Source: CAZMPJ01 sp964568455 (GTDB lineage: Bacteria > Margulisbacteria > WOR-1 > O2-12-FULL-45-9). From it: DNA of 64,000 nt. The stretch lies in NCBI GenBank assembly GCA_964568455.1, contig CAZMPJ010000008.1:1-64000 (forward strand), given 5' to 3'. The translations under genes and the position numbers were made by a program. Of this stretch, positions 24,875-32,362 are shown piece after piece. The notes under the pieces were generated by a model, which saw nothing but the letters and a program-made list of their open reading frames with translations, made no database searches and was not told the DNA's origin. Each line of letters opens with the position of its first letter. The first letter of the stretch is position 1.

Positions 24875-24919
24875 CCGCTTTTCTACACTACTAAATTATA
24901 CTGTTTCTGGGTGAGGGCT

Positions 24920-27085
24920 TTAGTCCTCCAGCCAATGAGTTAGTTCTGTTTCAAGATCAGATCTAAAAATATCACCATCAAAGCTTGGATTTTGATCTTC
25001 TAGTTCCATGGTTAATTGACTCAAAAAGGTTCTGGCAAGATGGCCCCCCTCTATACCACAAAAAGCCATGATTACTTGGATAGTGATCTTAGCTGTGCTT
25101 TCAAGAGAGAGGGAATATTTTTTTAACTGTTCTGCAAGTGCTACTATTAAAGTGCCTAGTGGAATTTCAGGGTCTAAAGCTGCAATTATGGTTTTGGCAA
25201 TGGAATCTTCGCTTTCTAAACCCAGTTCCTTTGCAACTTTGTCTAAATAAGCCTGATATTTTTCGGTTTGGTTTTCATACAAGTTTGTGCCTACTTCATA
25301 TATAAAACTAATTGCCTCATCTTTATCTTTTTCAAATAAAATATTGGCGACCTTAATGACTATTCTTGCGCAAGAGGTGGGTGTGAACTTTTTATGCAAA
25401 AGCAACGCCAATATAAAATCTAATTGTGCTTGTCTAGGAGTTATTGCTTGTGTGTCTTCTGGTGCTGCCGCAGCTCTTCTTTCCATTGTTTTTAGCATAT
25501 GAGAAACAAAGGCTGGTGCTGGGGTTTTATCCTCAGCAACCGCAGCTGTTTTTTGAGCAGGGGCATCAATGCCCTTGAATAAATGTTTTAATACTGTTCC
25601 AAAAATACGCCCTTTTTCTTTAGTGATCTGGCGTTCAATTAACCACAATAGAAGAGCTCTTTGTTTGTCTTGGATTAATGGGAGCGTAGCTAAAACTGAA
25701 ATAATAAATTTAACAAAGTCAGGGGTTTTATAAATATATGTTTGATCGACATCAAAAAGATCTTTGGTTAGTTCCCCGATAATTACGGCCCAATTTTTTG
25801 GTTCTTCTGGGAGATGACTAATAAGTAGCATGCCTAAATCAGCTCCAACTTCTTCGGGATCATTTTGTCCAAGGGCAGTAAAGTAAGTGGTTAATAATAA
25901 AGCTTTAAATTTTGCTGGAATAGTTTTGTCTGCCAAGGCAGCTTTAAGATCAGTTGGCCTTTCTTTAATACCATAGACAAGCATGGCAAATAAAAATTTA
26001 GCATCACGATTGTTTGAGCGTTTTAGCATATCTTCAAATTTAACTTCATCGTATTCTGTTTCAAATTTTGGTAATCCCAAAAGTTTTCTTAATGAGTTGC
26101 GTTTAATTATCATATTAGCTGTTCTGGGAGTTAATTTTTTATCTCTTATCCAAACTTCTTTTTCTTGGATTTCTTGAGGAATAAAAGCTCTTAATTGTTC
26201 AAGCTCATCTGTGTCTGCTTCAGCTAAAATTTCTTGCACTATAGTTTTATATCCTTCATGTTCGGGTAGGCTAATCTTAAAAGCAGCCCGCAGGCCTGCT
26301 CTGGAAAATATTTTTTCAGCAATATTTGGGGATAAACCAGACTTATAACGTTTGCGACAAGGCAAAAAGCTTTCTAGTTCAAGAGTCTGGTGTTTTTGGG
26401 TCTCTAAATTTTCTGGGCTAACCGTTAAAGCGCTTAAAAAAGCAGCTTGTTTTTCTTTTTCTTGGTAAAGCTCTGTGGCAACAGAGTCATAAATCATTTG
26501 TGCTTCTTGTAAGTCTTGCGTAAAGGCTCTGGCTGCGGCTACGGTAACCTGGCCGGCCTGAAAAAGAGAGAAGTTTAATTCTGGCTGCTTAACAATATCA
26601 ATGATAAAAGATGAGACCAGGGCTAGTATAGTATAAGGACTAGCGTCAGCCATAAGGTCTTGGGCCGTTTCACCGACAAAATGGCCAAAAGTAAAAGTTT
26701 GCTGTTGATAAAAATTATTAAATATCTGGCCGGCGATTAAACCAATGGGGAAATTTAAGCGTAAATACATAGCGATAAAAGTTGTTTTATCTTCGGCACC
26801 GAACTCGTTTCCCTGCAACATGGGGATTATGTTTTCTGGTTGATTGTAAACATCATGCCATAAAAATTCTTTAACCGGATGTAGTTCTGGGTTGTCGGCG
26901 CGATGCAGTGCTTCGCCTAAAGCCATGGGATAGTTTGTTTCTGTATGATCTGCAACCTGTTGATTAGTTGGCAGGGTAGCTAGTCCCAACTTTTTTCTTA
27001 AGCCATTATTCAAAAGCACTCTGCGATCAAAGCGACGGGTTGGCATATAAATTTTAGTTGAAGTTGTTATATGATTTGTTACCAT
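24920..27085 (-). CDS. Large orphan protein with LR-LGLP repeats (721 residues)
   Basis: No family recognised. Three copies of a motif of the form (I/L)xxRxxLRxxLGLP occur at residues about 17-38, 251-274 and 318-340 (for example IIKRNSLRKLLGLP). NYPMALGEAL follows the first copy and VWIR precedes the third; the same elements occur in the same order in the neighbouring 530-residue protein. The rest is mostly helical, with an alanine/proline-rich linker near residues 500-540. There is no signal peptide. Its start overlaps the end of the 530-residue gene by 7 nt, so the two are translationally coupled and share its promoter. Confidence 0.7.
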   Translation of the reverse strand: MVTNHITTSTKIYMPTRRFDRRVLLNNGLRKKLGLATLPTNQQVADHTETNYPMALGEALHRADNPELHPVKEFLWHDVYNQPENIIPMLQGNEFGAEDKTTFIAMYLRLNFPIGLIAGQIFNNFYQQQTFTFGHFVGETAQDLMADASPYTILALVSSFIIDIVKQPELNFSLFQAGQVTVAAARAFTQDLQEAQMIYDSVATELYQEKEKQAAFLSALTVSPENLETQKHQTLELESFLPCRKRYKSGLSPNIAEKIFSRAGLRAAFKISLPEHEGYKTIVQEILAEADTDELEQLRAFIPQEIQEKEVWIRDKKLTPRTANMIIKRNSLRKLLGLPKFETEYDEVKFEDMLKRSNNRDAKFLFAMLVYGIKERPTDLKAALADKTIPAKFKALLLTTYFTALGQNDPEEVGADLGMLLISHLPEEPKNWAVIIGELTKDLFDVDQTYIYKTPDFVKFIISVLATLPLIQDKQRALLLWLIERQITKEKGRIFGTVLKHLFKGIDAPAQKTAAVAEDKTPAPAFVSHMLKTMERRAAAAPEDTQAITPRQAQLDFILALLLHKKFTPTSCARIVIKVANILFEKDKDEAISFIYEVGTNLYENQTEKYQAYLDKVAKELGLESEDSIAKTIIAALDPEIPLGTLIVALAEQLKKYSLSLESTAKITIQVIMAFCGIEGGHLARTFLSQLTMELEDQNPSFDGDIFRSDLETELTHWLED

Positions 27086-28671
27086 CTGTCTCTCCCAAGT
27101 TCTAGAAGTTCTTCTGGTAGTGAGTTTAATCTTATACCTTTTTGTTTAGCGAAAATTTCAAGGCAAGACTGGACCTTGCCGGAGTGAAAATAACCGCTAT
27201 AGTCAGCTAGACAGCCGGAGAGAAAATTAGTTAACTTGTCAGTTTCCATGAGCAAACTAAAGGTAGAAACCAAAACAATTTCCGCTTTTTCTTCACCCAT
27301 ATAAAAAAGCGGCCAGGTATAGTTATAAACTTGGTTTTTTTCGCTAAAAACAAGATGAGCCATCCAAGAAATGATTTTGCCTTGTAAATACAGGTCATTT
27401 GGGGCTACATCTTGCAAAATATTCAAAACATCTCTTGCTGCCGCATCAAAGCTATAGCCTTCTTGTCTAAAATGGGCAACGATTACATAAGCAGCCAAAT
27501 AATAGCCCATAAATTTGTAAGCGGATTTTTTGCTACGGTCCACTTGCTGTATGAGAGTTTGTGTGGCGGATCTTGGGTTGTCATAAAACCCTGCTTCTTC
27601 CAATTCTTTTATTTTTTTTCTCATCTGGTTGTTAGCTGGAAGCGTTTCAATTATTTCTTTTAAAGCAATGGTCGTTGTTCCTAGATCAAGTGCAGGACTA
27701 TTAAGCAAGGCCCTGAGCGAAGCCCTTTTTAAAACTTGCTTGGCGATTTCAGGGCGTTCTTTTTCGTGTTCTCTCCATGAATACCTTTCTCTTATCCAAA
27801 CTTTTTTACCCATAATTTCTTCAGAATATTGGGCTGGGTCAATACCTGCGACAGCAACTATTTCTCCCAGAGTAAGAGGATAATTCCAGGCTTGGGAAAC
27901 CATTCTTCTTTGCCAAGAGAGCGGCAGGCCTTCGTTGAAAGGTAAAGGAGCAAAGCCTAATGCGGTTCTAATGTTTGCTCTTCGTAATAGTTGTTTTATA
28001 AATGGTGAAGTTAGTTTTTTAGCATATTTGCGATATTCACCAGCTCTTGTTGAAATTGATCCTTGAAGTGGATTTTGTGTTTCGGTTATAGAAGGAACTT
28101 TAAGGGCTATTGCTAGAGTAAAAACTCTTTTATAACAAGCCATTAGGAAATCTTGGGGAACTTCTAAAAAGGGGCTTTCTCTTAAAGCCTCAATGTTATC
28201 TGGATTTTCTAAAATCCCATACCAGCTGACAAAATAATTAGCTACCAAGGCTTCATAAGTTTCAATGCCTCGGGTAGAAAGTGCTTGATCAAGAACTTTT
28301 CCTAAAATCTGTTCTGTGCAAGGTTTTTCTAGGGGGGGCAGATCCAAAGTTTCTCTTAATTCCTGCCTTTTTAATAATTCCCACACGTTTTTAGCACCAA
28401 TAAAGCCATCTCTTATGAGGATTCCTTCATTAAGAGAAATGTCTTTGTCTAGTAATGTTTTTGTTATGTTGGCCGCTAGATCTTCATTGGTTTTTTCAAC
28501 ATTGTAAATGATATTAGACCAATCAGTATATCGTGTGCGAACCAAAGCTTTTCTGGTTGGCAAGCCAATTTTGTTTCTAAAGGTTTGGCGACTAAAAACC
28601 CCTTGGACTGTTCTTTTGCCTAAAACAGTTTCTCTAATTTTTATTTTACTGGTTGCTGTTAATGCAGACAT
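27079..28671 (-). CDS. Large orphan protein with LR-LGLP repeats (530 residues)
   Basis: Relative of the downstream 721-residue protein. Four copies of the motif lie at residues about 20-38 (FSRQTFRNKIGLP), 92-112 (LLKRQELRETLDLP), 223-243 (LLRRANIRTALGF) and 305-327 (VLKRASLRALLN). NYPLTLGEIVAVAGI at about 263-277 looks helix-turn-helix-like, and VWIRERYSW follows. No known domain, signal peptide or membrane segment. The alternative promoter element ends 9 nt before the ATG, so the mRNA is leaderless. It may be a modular binding protein; function unknown. Confidence 0.7.
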   Translation of the reverse strand: MSALTATSKIKIRETVLGKRTVQGVFSRQTFRNKIGLPTRKALVRTRYTDWSNIIYNVEKTNEDLAANITKTLLDKDISLNEGILIRDGFIGAKNVWELLKRQELRETLDLPPLEKPCTEQILGKVLDQALSTRGIETYEALVANYFVSWYGILENPDNIEALRESPFLEVPQDFLMACYKRVFTLAIALKVPSITETQNPLQGSISTRAGEYRKYAKKLTSPFIKQLLRRANIRTALGFAPLPFNEGLPLSWQRRMVSQAWNYPLTLGEIVAVAGIDPAQYSEEIMGKKVWIRERYSWREHEKERPEIAKQVLKRASLRALLNSPALDLGTTTIALKEIIETLPANNQMRKKIKELEEAGFYDNPRSATQTLIQQVDRSKKSAYKFMGYYLAAYVIVAHFRQEGYSFDAAARDVLNILQDVAPNDLYLQGKIISWMAHLVFSEKNQVYNYTWPLFYMGEEKAEIVLVSTFSLLMETDKLTNFLSGCLADYSGYFHSGKVQSCLEIFAKQKGIRLNSLPEELLELGRDRW

Positions 28672-28680
28672 ACAAGAATA

Positions 28681-28707
28681 TATCGTAATATTTAGTAGTT
28701 AATTTCA
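28681..28707 (-). promoter_or_regulatory. TGAAATT-N15-CGATA promoter element (530/721-residue pair)
   Basis: Minus strand: TGAAATT 28707-28701, 15-nt spacer, CGATA 28685-28681, then TATTC; ATG at 28671. Confidence 0.65.
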
Positions 28708-28734
28708 CTTTATTTATTGTGGTGATTAGGAGAT

Positions 28735-28746
28735 GATTGCGGTGAT
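28735..28746 (+). repeat. GATTGCGGTGAT intergenic repeat, copy 1
   Basis: The 12-mer GATTGCGGTGAT lies between the 530-residue gene and dut. The same 12-mer occurs at 31472-31483 and inverted at 31513-31524 after the tmRNA gene. Confidence 0.5.
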
Positions 28747-28770
28747 GAAGACAGTATTTTAAGCTCGTGG

Positions 28771-28776
28771 TATAAT
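28771..28776 (+). promoter_or_regulatory. -10 box of dut, leaderless
   Basis: TATAAT 7 nt before ATG 28784. Confidence 0.5.
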
Positions 28777-28783
28777 ATAAACC

Positions 28784-29227
28784 ATGCTAAAAGTAAAAAT
28801 TAAGAAATTGGCCCATGGAGAAGGGGTTCCAACCCCAAAATACATGAGTGATCATGCTGCAGGCATGGATCTTTATGCTGCGGTGGATAAAGATACGGTT
28901 ATTCCTCCTTCTGGCTGGAAGCTGGTTCCAACAGGACTGGCCATGGCTCTTCCGGAAGGCTATGAGGCTCAAGTGCGACCGCGATCTGGCTTAGCTTTAA
29001 AACAAGGTGTTTCGGTTTTAAACACACCAGGTACGGTGGATGCGGATTATCGAGGTGAAGTTGGCGTGATTTTAATGAATCACAGTCAAAAAGATTTAGT
29101 GGTCAAGCGCGGTGACCGTATCGCACAGATGATTATTAATAAGATTGAACATGTTGCAATTGAGGAAGTAGACGAGCTTCCATCAACCGACCGAGGCGCA
29201 GGTGGCTTTGGTCATACAGGAGTATAA
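28784..29227 (+). CDS. dut: dUTP diphosphatase
   Basis: Hydrolyses dUTP to dUMP, keeping uracil out of DNA. All five motifs of the trimeric family are present: AGMDLYAA, RPRSGLALK, GTVDADYRGEVGV, GDRIAQMII and the C-terminal arm RGAGGFGHTG. Length 147, normal. The dapB start follows 3 nt after its stop. Confidence 0.96.
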   Translation: MLKVKIKKLAHGEGVPTPKYMSDHAAGMDLYAAVDKDTVIPPSGWKLVPTGLAMALPEGYEAQVRPRSGLALKQGVSVLNTPGTVDADYRGEVGVILMNHSQKDLVVKRGDRIAQMIINKIEHVAIEEVDELPSTDRGAGGFGHTGV

Positions 29228-29230
29228 AAA

Positions 29231-29893
29231 ATGACAAAAATAAAAGTTTTAGTTAACGGTGCAAAAGGGAAAATGGGCAGTGAGACTGTAAAAGCAGTTC
29301 AAAAAGAAGCTGATCTTGAATTAGTTGGCCAAATTGATCTTGGCGACGATTTAGCAGCGGCAATTAAAAAAGATAAAGTCCAAGTAGTGGTTGATTTTAC
29401 TCAACCCGATGTTGCTATGAAAAATGTTAAGACCATTTTAGAAAATGGGGCGCATGCTGTTATTGGAACTACTGGTTTAACTGATAAAAACTTAAAAGAA
29501 ATTGAAAAGCTTTGTTCTGCTAATAAAGTTAATTGTCTGGTTGCGCCTAATTTTGCGATTGGCGCGGTCTTAATGATGAAATTTTCAGCTGAAGCTGTAA
29601 AATATATGCCTAAGGCAGAAATTATTGAACTTCATCACGACAAAAAACTGGATAAACCTTCTGGCACAGCGATTAAAACTGCCAAACTAATGAGAAAAGA
29701 AGTACCTATCCATTCAGTCAGATTGCCAGGACTGGTGGCGCACCAAGCAGTTATTTTTGGTGGCCTAGGGCAAACTTTGACTATTAGACATGATTCTCTT
29801 AATAGAGAGTCTTTTATGCCCGGAGTTGTCATGGCCATCCGCAAGATCAAAGATCAAAAAGGATTGATCTATGGCCTCGAAAAAATACTTTAA
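29231..29893 (+). CDS. dapB: 4-hydroxy-tetrahydrodipicolinate reductase
   Basis: NAD(P)H-dependent step of lysine and diaminopimelate synthesis. The N-terminal nucleotide-binding motif is VNGAKGKMG; VIGTTGL, APNFAIGAVLMMKFS and the substrate motif ELHHDKKLDKPSGTA follow. At 220 residues it is shorter than the usual 240-270 (compact form). With dapL and dapF elsewhere in the window it outlines the DapL pathway. It overlaps smpB by 23 nt. Confidence 0.94.
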   Translation: MTKIKVLVNGAKGKMGSETVKAVQKEADLELVGQIDLGDDLAAAIKKDKVQVVVDFTQPDVAMKNVKTILENGAHAVIGTTGLTDKNLKEIEKLCSANKVNCLVAPNFAIGAVLMMKFSAEAVKYMPKAEIIELHHDKKLDKPSGTAIKTAKLMRKEVPIHSVRLPGLVAHQAVIFGGLGQTLTIRHDSLNRESFMPGVVMAIRKIKDQKGLIYGLEKIL

Positions 29894-30338
29894 ACTAATC
29901 GCTGACAATCGAAAAGCCCGGCACGATTATATTATCCTCGATACCTACAAAGTTGGTTTAATTTTAAAAGGGGCAGAGGTTAAGTCCATTCGCCAGGGAA
30001 AAGTTAATCTAAAAGAAAGCTTTGGCCGAATTGAAAATGAAGAAATTTTTATCTTTGGCATGCATATTAGCCCTTATCAGAAATCGACTGAAAACCCAAC
30101 CCGGCCCAGAAAAGTATTATTAAAAAAACGCGAACAAGTGAAATTAATTGGAAAAGTTGCCGAAAAAGGATTGACACTAGTACCACTTAAGCTATACTTT
30201 GATGGTAACTGGGCGAAAATAGAATTGGCACTAGCCAAAGCAAAGAAAAAATACGAAAAACGTGAAACAATTAGACGTAAAGAAGCTCAAAGAGAAATTG
30301 AAAAAGCTTTTAAAGGAAAAGGCTATGATGATAGGTAA
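29871..30338 (+). CDS. smpB: SsrA-binding protein SmpB
   Basis: Binds tmRNA and brings it to stalled ribosomes. Typical features: ADNRKARHDYIILDTYKVGLILKGAEVKSIRQGKVNLKESF, the central PTRPRKVLLKKRE segment and a basic C-terminal tail (KKKYEKRETIRRKEAQREI) that enters the mRNA channel. It begins within the end of dapB. The tmRNA gene lies 690 bases downstream on the same strand, with two small genes between. Confidence 0.96.
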   Translation: MASKKYFKLIADNRKARHDYIILDTYKVGLILKGAEVKSIRQGKVNLKESFGRIENEEIFIFGMHISPYQKSTENPTRPRKVLLKKREQVKLIGKVAEKGLTLVPLKLYFDGNWAKIELALAKAKKKYEKRETIRRKEAQREIEKAFKGKGYDDR

Positions 30339-30528
30339 AACAAATAATAATAAGCACTATACGGGGGCACAGCTAAGACAAGCTGCGGCTAAAGAGTTGT
30401 ATAGTGAAATGGAAAACTTAAAAAAGCGGCCATTAAATAAGGTTGAAAAAACTAAAATGGATAAATTGGCTTTATTATTAACTAAACAAGTTTTAGACGA
30501 GATGGAAGGAAGAACTTTAAATGATTAG
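30325..30528 (+). CDS. Small orphan protein between smpB and tmRNA
   Basis: About 67 residues, starting MMIGKTNNNKHYTGAQLRQ. ATG 30325 is preferred because an AAAGGAAAAGG ribosome site precedes it; the open frame extends upstream within smpB but that part is not needed. It is charged and helical (KKRPLNKVEKTKMDKLALLLTKQVLDEMEG). No known family. It overlaps the end of smpB by 14 nt and the next gene by 8 nt, which suggests a coupled unit. Confidence 0.6.
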   Translation: MMIGKTNNNKHYTGAQLRQAAAKELYSEMENLKKRPLNKVEKTKMDKLALLLTKQVLDEMEGRTLND

Positions 30529-30979
30529 AGTTCCTGGACATAAGCCGCATATTCCGCCGCCACAAGCGTCTCAAAAGGACGTAGGCAAAGAAGTTCGAAA
30601 AGCGGGGGATCAGGCAGGCAAAGGGGCTAGACCAGATATTGGTCGTGGCCCACAAATGGATGCCCGAGGAATAGCAGTACGTTTAGCAGCTCTTGCTACC
30701 GAAGCTAAGCAAAAAGAGATTGCAGCAGAAGAGTTTGAGCGGATTTTAGAGCAAGTGATTCAATTAACCGGGCTTAAAGAACCGCAAGCGGCCATGGAAG
30801 AAGCCAACAAAAAGTTACAAAAAGAAATTGAGCTGGAAATGGAAAAAATTAAAGCTAATAAAGAGCTAATGGATGAAGCACAGGATTGGCAAAAATTTGG
30901 CGATCTGCTATCACAGATGAATCAAGAACAAGTTGAATCGTTTATAGGCTTACTTAAAACTGGCATTTCGGAATTATAA
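30521..30979 (+). CDS. Orphan helical protein, 152 residues
   Basis: The N-terminal about 50 residues are Gly/Pro/Lys-rich and probably flexible (PGHKPHIPPPQASQKDVGKE); residues 55-152 form long helices (AALATEAKQKEIAAEEFERILEQVIQL, MEEANKKLQKEIELEMEKIKANKELMDEAQDW). No known family and no export signal. Overlaps the upstream small gene, so probably coupled with it and smpB. Confidence 0.65.
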   Translation: MIRVPGHKPHIPPPQASQKDVGKEVRKAGDQAGKGARPDIGRGPQMDARGIAVRLAALATEAKQKEIAAEEFERILEQVIQLTGLKEPQAAMEEANKKLQKEIELEMEKIKANKELMDEAQDWQKFGDLLSQMNQEQVESFIGLLKTGISEL

Positions 30980-30990
30980 ATAATTATTCC

Positions 30991-31012
30991 TTCATTCGTC
31001 ATTCGACATTGG
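30991..31012 (-). repeat. Second copy of the AATGACGAATGAC-family repeat
   Basis: The reverse complement matches 17469-17490 at 20 of 22 positions. It lies just before the tmRNA gene. Confidence 0.5.
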
Positions 31013-31025
31013 TCATTGAAAATAT

Positions 31026-31451
31026 GGGGCTGTAAGGGCTTTGACGGGAAGTATTCGACCTTAAGTTGCGAGTCGAAGACGCTAGTCAATCTTCGTTAAT
31101 TATTACTAGCAAACGTCATAAATGCAGACGAAAAACAAGCAGCTAGAGTAGGCGGGAGAAGCGTACAGGATCTGATGGATCTTTGTTCCGCTCCAGCTGA
31201 AATGGCATTAGCTGTTTAATTAATTAAACGGCTCGTCTCCCAATCTTTACCGAAGGGGTTGGGGTCAGACGTTATTTTTCGGTTACACAATCAGCTTTTT
31301 CTGTTTGGCTGGTTGCTAAGCTAAAATATCAGATAGCGCAGGTGCTTTCCTTGCTTCGGGATAAACCTGGGTGAAATTTTAAAAGAAGCTACACTCGTAG
31401 AGATTTAAGCGCCGGCCTTTTCGGACAGGGGTTCGACTCCCCTCGGCTCCA
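31026..31451 (+). ncRNA. ssrA: Transfer-messenger RNA (tmRNA)
   Basis: The 5' end GGGGCTG pairs with CGGCTCC just before the terminal A at 31451, as in tRNA-like acceptor stems; TTGACGGGAAG near the 5' end and GGGGTTCGACTCCCC (T arm) near the 3' end are diagnostic. CCA is not encoded. The tag reading frame most likely resumes at GCA 31109 (ANVINADEKQ...) and runs to TAA at 31217-31219, giving 36 residues ending AEMALAV. That is longer than usual tags, but the end resembles normal ClpXP-type degrons. smpB lies upstream on the same strand. Confidence 0.93.
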
Positions 31452-31471
31452 TTGTTTTATATGATTACGGT

Positions 31472-31524
31472 GATTGCGGTGATTAAAATAATATCATCGT
31501 AATCCCATTCCCATCACCGCAATC
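31472..31524. repeat. GATTGCGGTGAT inverted repeat after tmRNA
   Basis: GATTGCGGTGAT at 31472-31483 and its exact inverse at 31513-31524 can form a hairpin with a 29-nt loop; inner arms pair partly. Third copy of the word at 28735. It may act as a tmRNA terminator, but there is no T-run. Confidence 0.55.
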
Positions 31525-31534
31525 TTAACAAAGG

Positions 31535-31780
31535 TTACCCAATTAGTTTGTTATAAATCCAAGCCAGTAAACATCCACCAATTCCGGCGTCAAGCAGCGC
31601 CCAGATAGTTCCGATGATGATCCCTGACGGAGTAGTATTGTATCCAATATAAAGAGAAGCTAATCCTTTTACCAATGGGGTTCCCCAATTAACAAAGCCG
31701 CTCATAATACCCATGCTCAAAACACAAGCACCCCAAAGGATAGCGCAAGCATAACCAAACTTTACTACATCGAGTTTCAT
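31535..31780 (-). CDS. Small holin-like membrane protein
   Basis: An 81-residue protein with two or three hydrophobic segments (ACAILWGACVLSMGIMSGF, GLASLYIGYNTTPSGIIIGTIWALLDAGIGGCLLAWIYNKL). It resembles the short proteins annotated as bacteriophage-holin-like found in many archaea and anaerobic bacteria (MKLDVxKFGxA... and SLYIGYxPTxxGxxIGxxWGxxD patterns). A GGGGGTGA ribosome site precedes the ATG. Real function unknown; the holin name is only by family. Confidence 0.7.
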   Translation of the reverse strand: MKLDVVKFGYACAILWGACVLSMGIMSGFVNWGTPLVKGLASLYIGYNTTPSGIIIGTIWALLDAGIGGCLLAWIYNKLIG

Positions 31781-31848
31781 TGTTTCACCCCCTTTTGGGG
31801 AATAGTATAGACCTATTAGGCTATTACCACAAATTTATTATAGCATGT

Positions 31849-31854
31849 TATAAT
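31849..31854 (+). promoter_or_regulatory. -10 box of def, leaderless
   Basis: TATAAT 6 nt before ATG 31861; it also argues against the longer open frame starting at 31780. Confidence 0.5.
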
Positions 31855-31860
31855 AAACCC

Positions 31861-32361
31861 ATGACTAAGCTGCCTAAGAACATTGTACGCTTTCCAAACC
31901 CGATTTTGCGTAAAAAAGCTAAGCCAGTTAAAAGAATTACGCCTGAGATTTTAAAAATTATCAAAAACATGGAGTCAGCCATGCGTCAGGCACCGGGAAT
32001 TGGCTTAGCCGCTCCGCAAATTGGCGAATCCCTGCGCATTATTATTGCTGATATTGGCGAAGGTTTGCACATTTTGATTAATCCAAAAATTACGGAAAAA
32101 AATGGCAGCCAAAGTTTTGTAGAAGGTTGCCTATCTTTGCCTGGAGTGGAAGGTCTGGTTGAAAGAGCGTCTAAAGTTACAGTTAAAGCCATGAATAAAA
32201 ACGGAGAAAACATTAAGCTTGCAGTTGAAGGATTGCTAGCTACGGTTTTTCAACATGAAATTGATCATTTAGAAGGCTGTGTGTTTATTGATCGGGTAAA
32301 AGATCCGAGTCAAATCAAGCACATGCCTTTATCCAAAGAGAAAAAGGAAGAATTAATTTAA
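31861..32361 (+). CDS. def: Peptide deformylase
   Basis: Removes the formyl group from new proteins. Three metal-site motifs are intact: GIGLAAPQIG, EGCLSLPG and QHEIDHLEGCVF. The start at 31861 gives the usual MTKLPKNIVRFPNPILRKKAKPV N-terminus; the open frame upstream to 31780 precedes the promoter. It is followed at once by fmt, the enzyme that adds the formyl group in the first place. Confidence 0.95.
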   Translation: MTKLPKNIVRFPNPILRKKAKPVKRITPEILKIIKNMESAMRQAPGIGLAAPQIGESLRIIIADIGEGLHILINPKITEKNGSQSFVEGCLSLPGVEGLVERASKVTVKAMNKNGENIKLAVEGLLATVFQHEIDHLEGCVFIDRVKDPSQIKHMPLSKEKKEELI

Positions 32362-32362
32362 A

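Larger units (their letters stand above)
24393..24919. mobile_element. DUF559 cassette with terminal inverted repeats
   Basis: A 527-bp unit bounded by a perfect 11-bp inverted repeat, AGCCCTCACCC at 24393-24403 and GGGTGAGGGCT at 24909-24919. Inside each end is a near-palindrome of 21 bases, at 24441-24461 and 24854-24874, that are also inverted copies of each other (CCCTCTCCC and GGGAGAGGG arms). It carries one gene, a DUF559 protein. It sits exactly between two stop codons of convergent genes. No clear target duplication is visible. Confidence 0.65.

Noticed and set aside
30262..30324. N-terminal extension of the small gene after smpB
   Set aside because: It overlaps smpB and lies before the ribosome site; start at 30325 is more likely.
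31780..31860. Extended N-terminus of def
   Set aside because: It would begin upstream of the TATAAT box and adds residues not found in deformylases.
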